64,000 nucleotides of DNA, from contig JAVLUZ010000154.1 in the NCBI GenBank assembly GCA_036768485.1, forward strand, positions 5,312,724-5,376,723, read 5' to 3'. Origin of the DNA: Mermis nigrescens (Eukaryota > Nematoda > Enoplea > Mermithida > Mermithidae). The position numbers were made by a program, and so were the translations under genes. A model generated the notes under the pieces. It was not told the origin of the DNA. It ran no database searches and saw only the letters and a program-made list of their open reading frames with translations. Positions 57,701 to 64,000 of this stretch are shown here, piece after piece; position 1 is the stretch's first letter, and every line of letters begins with the position of its first letter.

Positions 57701-60700
57701 GGTGGTTGAACTGAAACTGAATGAACAAATGAACGATGAACAAACGAATGATGAACAAACCCACCAACCCCTCCCCCAATGATCATGTATGATGTAAGCT
57801 GGCGAAGTTGGTCTATTTTAGCTGATTTATTTCATTTTATCTTGATTTATCCGTCCTAACATAGATTAGCTCTTAGTTCCTGGATAGCTCGTTATAATCA
57901 ATTAGTTTTGTCAAGCTTAATACGTAGTTTGATGTAGAAATAGGATAATTTAGTCCTAGATTAAATTTTAGCTTTCCTAAGCTTCAGAAGCAATTGAAGT
58001 GACCAAAAAAGATTTCTTCGGTGCGTCTCTCTAAATGAGTTTCTCAATTTCCATCTAGTTTCTCTCCTCCTAATCTTTTAAAAATTTTATTGGTGAATTT
58101 TTTAAATTTTGTAAATTAAATATAACATGTGTTCTATTCTTATCAAATTTTATTTTTATAAACGTAGATTTGGCTCACTTAATCAATTATTTGTGACATA
58201 AATTTCTTAGCGATTGCAGCTACTTATAGTAAATTGATTTTGTTGCTCTTAGTCGCGTTAAATTTGCTTATTGGATTTAATGTTTTATTTAGTTGAGCAT
58301 AAACACTTAAACGGTGAAGTTTAAAGTTTGTTCCGTAAAATGAATTGTAGAAAAATTAATCGATTTTTAGCAATATACAGCTTATTTGGAATTCTCCGAA
58401 AAATGTATATTTCAGATTTTCTAGTCAATTTTTTATTTATCCATTTCTTGCGCTTACAGTTTTGCAGCAACTGCAATCTGCTTATTGTACTTTTATCTCA
58501 ATACTAGCTGAGCTGCCCGGCGTTGCCGGGTTGAACTTAGGCCTGATAGCTGTATGGGATTGAGATGTCTCTTGTATTTTTATTTTCGGGACTTATCATA
58601 TTTTTGGGATATTTCTAAAAAAAATTGTTGGTAAAAACCATATTGTATTTTTTTAAATTTTTTAAAACTGTCTTTTGATCAACCATTTCTTTGATTAAAT
58701 CCATATTTTTGACGTTATAGAATGGTTCTGAGAATTCTTTATCCTAAATCATATTTTTGACGATCTGGGATGTTCTGGAAATTACACCATTAGATGGTTT
58801 GGGATGTTTAAAGATTTTGTTTGATCATAACCATATTTTTAACGTTTTGGAATCTTAAAAAAATTTTTGGTCCAAAACCATACTTTTGATGTTTTCGGAG
58901 GTTTAAAATTTTTTTTTGTCAAAACCATATTTTTGATGTTTTGGGATGTTTATAATTTTTTGGTCAAAAAAATTATATGATATAGCATCTATCTTATCTT
59001 ACACACTATCTTACAGGATATGATATAGCACTGGGTATGGTATATCACGTCCTATCTTGTAGCATGGGGTATGTTATATCACGTCCTCAATATTGGCTTT
59101 TTGACGGCATAGCTTTGTCCTACTTAATTTTTAAGAATTGCGATTCAATTTTCGAATTTGCTTTTAAATTTTTTAATGTCATTTCTGTTGCGTTGTTGCT
59201 TTTGTGAGTCTGTAATACTTTGGCTTTTAATTCAACGTAGCAGTCATCAGATTAATGTTAGCTTATTTATTATCTGTTTAACTCGGCTTTGCTCGGTTTT
59301 TAATTTAGGCTTTTATTCTACTTTTCCCCGAATTATCTAATTTTGAAAGATTGTTCAATTTTAACTCGATAATTTGAATAAAATCATTTTTATTGATTTT
59401 TCAGCTTTGGCATGCTTCCAAAATTTTTTCGATTTCGTCGACGTAGCTGAAGTCGCGGATCGCTTTTGTATCTATCACGTGAATGCGCCGGGGCAGGAAG
59501 AAAATGCCGAATTGTTCCCGGACAAGTGAGTTAGTTATTATATAGGTATGAATTAAGTTTGTCGAGTATAGTATAGTATATGCGGGTACTGTAAGATTTA
59601 TGCAGGCACGTACATAGCTCTGGAGGAAATGGGGGGTCCGAAACCCCCCCCCCAAAATTCAGAAAGAAAACGGAAAAATAGGACTTGTTAAACGTTATTT
59701 TGTGCTATTTTTGGCCTTTTTGGACCCCGACCCCTCTAAATTGATGTCGGTCCCCTTAAAGAGGACGGCCAGCTACGTGCCTGGGTTTATGCACGTACTT
59801 CTATCAAAGGTATACTGTAGAAATTCGTTTTATATTGGGCAAGTTGGCATTATTGGTAATAGTTGGTGGAAATCGGCTATTGATTAGCTTATTTTTATCA
59901 ACTTTTTTCTATTAAAAAATCCAAAAGTTTAGTTTTTAATTTTTATTTTCGATTTTTCACATTTTAGCTTGTTCTATTTTTGCTTGTTTACAGTAGTTTC
60001 GCCTGTGTTATTGATGATTCATCTCGCAGCATGGAACTTTGAGCTTAATCATCATCGGTTTTTTCATTATTCGCTCGTACGCTTAAGAATCTAAGTACCT
60101 AACTTAAAAGATGTAAAAGTTTACAAAGGAATGGTTTGGTTTACACTGCGTTTTATTTTTGATTTAAATTTATTAATCGTTTTCAGTTATTTTGAATGGC
60201 AAATTAATATTTTGATAAAATTTGGAAATATTCCGTTTTTTTCTCTTTGTGTGATTTTAGCGATAGCGTTTTATAGTTTACACTGTCATATTGTAATCTT
60301 TCCTTTTGACAATCGATATTTATTATTTTAAAGTGATATTTTATCAGTTTTTACATTTTCGTTTTCCTGATTTCGTTGAAAATTTTTTTCTTTCTTTGTA
60401 TTTTTTAACACTTTGATTTTCAAGCATCTTTTCAGCTACGTCTACCCGACTCTCGATCAATTGGCCGAAAGCGTCAGAGATATTGTGCTACATTTCAAGT
60501 TAGTTTGAACGACTAAGTCGTCTCTATCGAAAGTAGTTAACACTCGGTACGGAAGTCTTGACAATCGGTTTACATTTAATGTGTAAACTACGTAGACTAC
60601 GCTTTTAAGGGCAATTCGTTTCACTGTACACCGCTTTACACTTCTTGCTTATTATACTCAGTTACCTTAAACTTTCTTCAAAAAAATTCCATGTTTTTCT

Positions 60701-62911
60701 GGATAGAATACCGTCTAAAGAAACATATTTGGAGGTTAAAGATTTGTGGAGTGAGCTTGCACCATGCGTATAACGGCTTGACATTTTTTGGGGAGAATAA
60801 TTACATCCAAGTTTTGGCAGAATGGTAAAAAAACACCTAAAAACGGTAATTATCGCCAAAATTGACGAAAACACCTTAAAAGACGCAATTTTTTACCAAA
60901 AAGGGGGTTAAAATTTTCTGACTTTGGTGATGACTAAGCTTGGGTGGGGGATCGTTCGAACCATACATGTAACGGCTCGAAATTTTCGGAGGGCGTTCGC
61001 GGCTATTCCATTTCAGGGCGGGGGGGGTGAATGACCTCGAATTTTCGGTCAAAAACGGTCATAAACCACCTAAAAACGGCCAAAAATCGCAAGTTTTCCC
61101 AAAAATCGGGGGGTCAAAAATTTTCTGACTTCAGGGTGACGGGGGACGACCAAATTTGGTTGGGCGGCAACTATACATGATCTGGAAGTTTTCACCCCTC
61201 CCCCCAGAAAAATTTCCCCTTCCCCCGCAAAAAGTTTTTCACCCCTCCCCCAGAATTGGCGATTTTTCAAAAGTCCCTAAAAATTTGTAGAAAAGGTGCG
61301 TTTTTAGCTAACTATTTGCTCAAAACTGCGAATGTTTTGGCGCTTCGCGCCATTATACTCATGTTTTGACTATTTTGTTATATTTGTTCGACTTTTTTAT
61401 TTTTATACGTTTTTTATGCTTTAGGAAGATAGAACATTGTCAGAAACGCTGAAAAATGATGTTTTTGACGCGTAGCTACCACTTGTGAGCCCAAAACATG
61501 CACTTTATAATTTCACCCTCCCCACATGCGAACGACCATCCCCCTGCTACATGTCTGCTCCGAACTCCTTGTTACACGCACGCTTGCATCTTTTCAAAGA
61601 GCAGGTATCTGTTGATATCGTTTAAATCGTTTATCGGACTCTGTCGACTTGGTTTACATTTTTTAATGTTTACATCTCTATACATTTCTTGATTAGTCCT
61701 ATTTCGACTTCTTAATGGCTACATAACGGTGCGGTTTACACAACGTCTCATAGATGTGAACTGAACTGAACTGGAACAATTTATTACTGACTTAAAAATT
61801 GATTTTGTAATAATTTAATAATTCAGTAATAATTTAATAATTTAATTTAATAAGTAAAAATAATTCAATTTTTAAAATTTAGTAATCATATTTTTCGTTA
61901 ATAATAACATTTTGGAAATTTTTAAGTAAAATAAATAACATTCAAAATATTCAAATTAAATCTTGGCACGTCTTACAGTACATATACTCTCTGTATGTTA
62001 AGCATCAAAAACTTCATCGGATTCGGCGTAGGCGCTGGAGCGAATATATTATGCCGATACGCGGTTAGTTTACACACTTGTTGGAGTACTGTATTTTGAA
62101 TTAAAAAATCTATTAATCTCTTAATATATTTATTTCCACTAATAATATTCATAATTTAATATCATTCGAATTATTCCTTTCAGCTGCGGTACCCTAAGGT
62201 TGTTGACGCTTTGATATTGGTCAATTGTTCAGGTTCTTCGACCGGTTGGATCGAGTGGGGTTATCAAAAAGTAATTATCGCACGATTTTAAACAAATTAA
62301 TTATTAATTAATTAATTAATTTTGCGCCTGTTGCTGATATTGAATTTAACCCCCCCCCCATTTTTAATTATTGAATAATTAATTATGTAATAAAATAATT
62401 AATTATGTAATAAAATAAAGCAAAAAAATCAGTAAAAAAATTAATAAATTAATTCGAATTCAATTAATAAATAAAACTTAGTTAAAATTATAAATGGGTT
62501 CGACGAATTTTTTAGACGAATAGGTTTAATGTTTCATGGATTCACTAAAAGCTCTTTCGATTAATTTATTATCGATTTGTTCCTTTAACCTATCTTTAAC
62601 ATTATTGTAATATTAAGAATGATTTTTCCGTTTATAATAGTTTACTCTCTTTAAAAAATTAATAATTTGAAAAATAAATCAAAGATAAAACTAATAATTA
62701 CTCTTTTTTAAATTCATTCTCAGGCGAATCTGTTTTACTTACGAAGTCGAGGTTCGATGAACAATTTGACCATAGATTATTTGATGTGGCACAACTTCGG
62801 ACGGGGTCCCGAATCGCTTTACGATCCGGCCACGTTGGCCAATTACCGGGATTATTTTTCCAAAATTCAAAAACCGAGAAATTTGGCCGGTTTTATCGAT
62901 TCGTACGTCAA
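54707..62911 (+). CDS. NDRG family protein (MESK2-like), N-terminal part; continues past the window
   Basis: NDRG proteins are cytoplasmic alpha/beta-hydrolase-fold proteins without hydrolase activity, with roles in stress, growth and signalling. Six firm exons (57260-57356, 59405-59525, 60436-60498, 62003-62063, 62184-62270, 62724-62911) join in phase without a break. They read, in family order: TVYVSG..AAIITYHDLGLN, ACFQNFFDF, FCIYHVNAPGQEE, YVYPTLDQLAE, FIGFGVGAGANILCRYA, VDALILVNCSGSSTGWIEWG, then LTIDYLMWHNFGR and RNLAGFIDSY. The position where active hydrolases carry the nucleophile (GxSxG) reads GVGAG, as expected for a non-catalytic NDRG. A likely first coding exon at 54707-54730 (MVENRGTK) joins exon 57260 in phase 0. 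It would give a very short N-terminus, so alternative upstream exons are possible. The C-terminal third is beyond 64000. Confidence 0.92.
54749..54948 (+). mobile_element. Miniature hAT-like element, CAGTGGCGGATC family
   Basis: A 200-bp element, CAGTGGCGGATCTAGG to CCTAAATCCGCCCCTG, with exact 8-bp flanks TCGTAAAT (54741-54748 and 54949-54956). CAGNGGCGGATC ends are, as I recall, common among animal hAT miniature elements. It lies 18 bp downstream of the probable exon 1 donor. Confidence 0.9.
55564..56578. mobile_element. Foldback-like element 4, about 1 kb palindrome in an NDRG intron
   Basis: The left arm begins CGCCGTTTTAGCG, then GAAGCATGATTGTAGTCTG and TTCCATTTCAAAC; all are mirrored at 56515-56578. 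Pairing continues inward: GCAATAGTCCAATTGAGCTC near 55885 with GAGC/GGGCTCAATTGGACTATT near 56307, and GACGATGTCGATGCACC near 56076 with the GACATCGTTT near 56129 at the centre. The arms are about 500 bp. ATATATCTCGCGAAG-like phrases appear in both. No coding capacity. Confidence 0.8.
57260..57356 (+). CDS. NDRG exon 2
   Basis: Acceptor GATTAG before 57260 and donor G|GTAAGT at 57356/57357 (phase 1). Encodes the first strand region ending in the diagnostic TYHDLGLN. Confidence 0.92.
57365..57790 (+). repeat. Dispersed repeat R3, copy within NDRG intron 2
   Basis: Begins within 10 bp of the exon 2 donor (CACACAGCATAAGAATTCTG), with CATCGTTTTTCGGCATTTCT, TCTAGAGCAGCAAAA, ATGAGTACATGTCGCGAAGC and a C-run end. 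Confidence 0.6.
57791..59404. other. NDRG intron 2, remainder
   Basis: AT-rich intron sequence. A truncated copy of dispersed element P lies at 58504-59100. Confidence 0.6.
58504..59100 (+). mobile_element. Dispersed element P, truncated copy
   Basis: Starts TACTAGCTGAGCTGCCCGG and CGTTGCCGGGTTGAAC, with AGGCCTGATAGCTGTATGG and GAGATGTCTCTTGTATTTTT, each matching the minus strand of 25268-25190. After about 600 bp the similarity to the other copy fades in GATATAGCA-type repeats. Confidence 0.65.
59405..59525 (+). CDS. NDRG exon 3
   Basis: Acceptor TTTTTCAG at 59404, donor AA|GTGAGT after 59525 (phase 2). Encodes ACFQNFFDFVDVAEVADRF and YHVNAPGQEENAELFPD. Confidence 0.93.
59603..59783 (+). 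mobile_element. Miniature hAT-like element, CAGGCACG family, copy 2
   Basis: A 181-bp element, CAGGCACGTA to TACGTGCCTG, with flanks GATTTATG and GGTTTATG (seven of eight bases). It lies in NDRG intron 3, 77 bp after the exon. Confidence 0.85.
60436..60498 (+). CDS. NDRG exon 4
   Basis: A short 63-bp exon between CTTTTCAG and AA|GTTAGT, phase 2 on both sides; encodes YVYPTLDQLAESVRDIVLHF. Confidence 0.93.
60499..62002. other. NDRG intron 4
   Basis: Contains G/C-run repeat DNA at 60900-61260 (repeated AAAACGGTCATAAACCACCT and CCCTCCCCC) and an inverted copy of repeat R3 at 61260-61530. Confidence 0.6.
61260..61530 (-). repeat. Dispersed repeat R3, inverted copy in NDRG intron 4
   Basis: On the minus strand: CATCATTTTTCAGCGTTTCT, GTTCTAT, GTCAAAACATGAGTATAATG, GCGCGAAGCGCCAAAAC, TTTGAGCAAATAG. 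Confidence 0.55.
62003..62063 (+). CDS. NDRG exon 5
   Basis: Acceptor TGTTAAG before 62003 and donor GCG|GTTAGT (phase 0). Encodes IKNFIGFGVGAGANILCRYA, the nucleophile-elbow region without a serine. Confidence 0.9.
62184..62270 (+). CDS. NDRG exon 6
   Basis: Acceptor CCTTTCAG at 62183, donor AAA|GTAATT after 62270 (phase 0). Encodes LRYPKVVDALILVNCSGSS and the family's GWIEWGYQK. Confidence 0.93.
62724..62911 (+). CDS. NDRG exon 7
   Basis: Acceptor ATTCTCAG at 62723, donor AA|GTACGT after 62911 (phase 2). Encodes NNLTIDYLMWHNFGRGPESL through LANYRDYFSKIQKPRNLAGF and IDSYV. The next exon must lie beyond 64000, or I missed it. Confidence 0.93.
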
Positions 62912-64000
62912 GTACGTTATTGCTTCGATTTTTCCAAAAGTCCCGCTCATTAGTTTAAACTGTTACATATTTTCTCCTTATATTTTATTTACGGTATTCA
63001 TGCAATGTTTTCATTAAATAATTGTTTTGTTCAATTATAAAATTTATAAAATCCATCCTGTTTAATGCAAAATAAATAAATAAATAAATAACATAAATAA
63101 ATAAATAATTTTTATAAAATTAATAAATACATAACATAAATAAATAGATAAATAAATACAAAATAAATTTAATTGGAAGTATAATGTAAAGTAATTAAGT
63201 AATTATCGAATCCGTCCCGTTTAATGTAAAGTAAACTTAATGTAAAATGAAATGTAAAATAAATACAAAGTAAATGTAAAGTAAAATAGGAAGTAGTAAA
63301 GTATGTACCTACGCGTTTAAAATGTAGAGTAAGTATGGAATGTAAAGTAAATTTAAAGTACGTAAATGTGAGTTAAAATGTAAAGTAAATGTACTGTATT
63401 TCTGAATGATCATTAAGAAGCGTGTAATAAATAATTAAACTAAAAGATCGGCAAGAATGCAGTCATAAAACAACTGCACTCTGACTCGACTGCTGCATAA
63501 TTTTGGTCAAACGTAAACTATGTATCAACGGTGCGCGTGCAATATAATTAACGCAGCTTTCTCAACCATGCGCTTTATTAGCTATTTAGAAGTTAAGTAA
63601 GTTTTTGATTCTCTGTTTATTCTTTCTCTAATGTTTTTCATATTCCATCTCGTGTTGAACCTCCATAAAATCTTCAATGATCTTAAATTTTTCAATTAAC
63701 TTTTTCAAAACCGTAAGATTAACCTTTTGTTTTAGTCTTGATGAACTTGAGGGTTTCGGGGGAGTAACGTGTTACATAGGCAGCGTCTAAATTCTGGGGA
63801 TCAAAACCGGCAACAATCCCATTAAAAACATGTCAAAAAGTCAATTCTGTGGCAGTTTACCGATTTTTGGGATTTCAAATTGTCGGAGGGGGTGTAAATC
63901 CCCAAACCCTCCTTCCTCGCCCATGTGCGAATAACTTCCTCAACCCCCGCAGAAAGTTTTTCGACATCCAGAATTTATTTGTTTTCCGAAACAATAGTGA
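62912..64000. other. NDRG intron 7, start; simple repeats
   Basis: (AAATA)n tracts at 63070-63170 and drifting TAAAGTAAATGTAAAG repeats at 63180-63400. A probable R1-related miniature element (CATAGGCAGCGTCTAAATTC to CGCCCATGTG) lies at about 63771-63929, without a clear duplication. No exon seen. Confidence 0.6.
63070..63400 (+). repeat. Simple repeats (AAATA)n and TAAAGTAAATG-like
   Basis: Low-complexity A/T/G sequence in NDRG intron 7; TGTAAAGTAAA recurs about ten times. Confidence 0.75.

Overview
This is a repeat-dominated piece of a eukaryotic, almost certainly arthropod (probably insect) nuclear genome. It is AT-rich, its genes are split by introns with GT..AG borders, there are no operons or ribosome binding sites, and the intergenic DNA is packed with short non-autonomous DNA transposons. 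The species cannot be fixed from the sequence. Runs such as TACCTACATACAT and the many miniature transposons recall hemipteran genomes, but that is only an impression.

Three genes can be supported. (1) On the minus strand, 3811-3525 is the first coding exon of a very-long-chain fatty acid elongase of the ELOVL6 type; the rest lies left of the window. (2) On the plus strand, 12171-15898 holds a three-exon gene for an unrecognised secreted protein with a clear signal peptide and several basic cleavage-like sites. (3) On the plus strand, 54707/57260-62911 carries the N-terminal part of an NDRG family gene (catalytically dead alpha/beta-hydrolase; fly MESK2 is the relative). It has six well-defined exons and a likely tiny first coding exon, and it runs off the right edge. 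Two or three weaker coding candidates (46415-47037 minus, 47965-48256 minus, 48956-49132 plus, 27750-27992 plus) are unidentified.

The rest is a mosaic of mobile DNA. Four long palindromes or foldback-like elements were found (403-2913, 9450-10221, 44056-45110, 55564-56578). Two hAT-like elements lie almost end to end (28706-34363 and 34384-41474), the second with an exact 8-bp target duplication; both are stuffed with tandem repeats and nested insertions, including a dead CR1/Jockey-type LINE reverse transcriptase (39117-40260). A 230-270 bp miniature hAT-like family has at least eight copies, five of them with exact or near 8-bp target duplications. Other miniature families start CAGGCACG, CAGTGGCGGATC and GGATCTAGTATAC, or have ATTGGTGCCAG hairpins. 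There are also two copies of a larger element with GTGTAAAGTTTACAC palindromes, a dispersed element ending in CCCGGCGTTGCC, a ~120-bp satellite (22011-23015), a 59-60 bp minisatellite (25504-25960) and a 20-bp tandem array (32293-32440).

Layout: 0-3 kb foldback; 3.5 kb elongase exon; 4-12 kb repeats; 12-16 kb secreted-protein gene; 16-28 kb repeats and satellites; 28.7-41.5 kb double hAT block; 41.5-47 kb palindrome and miniature elements; 47-54.7 kb mostly unassigned with a CRE-bearing GC-richer patch; 54.7-63 kb NDRG gene with transposons in its introns. The three genes show no functional link to each other; eukaryotic neighbours need not share a pathway.
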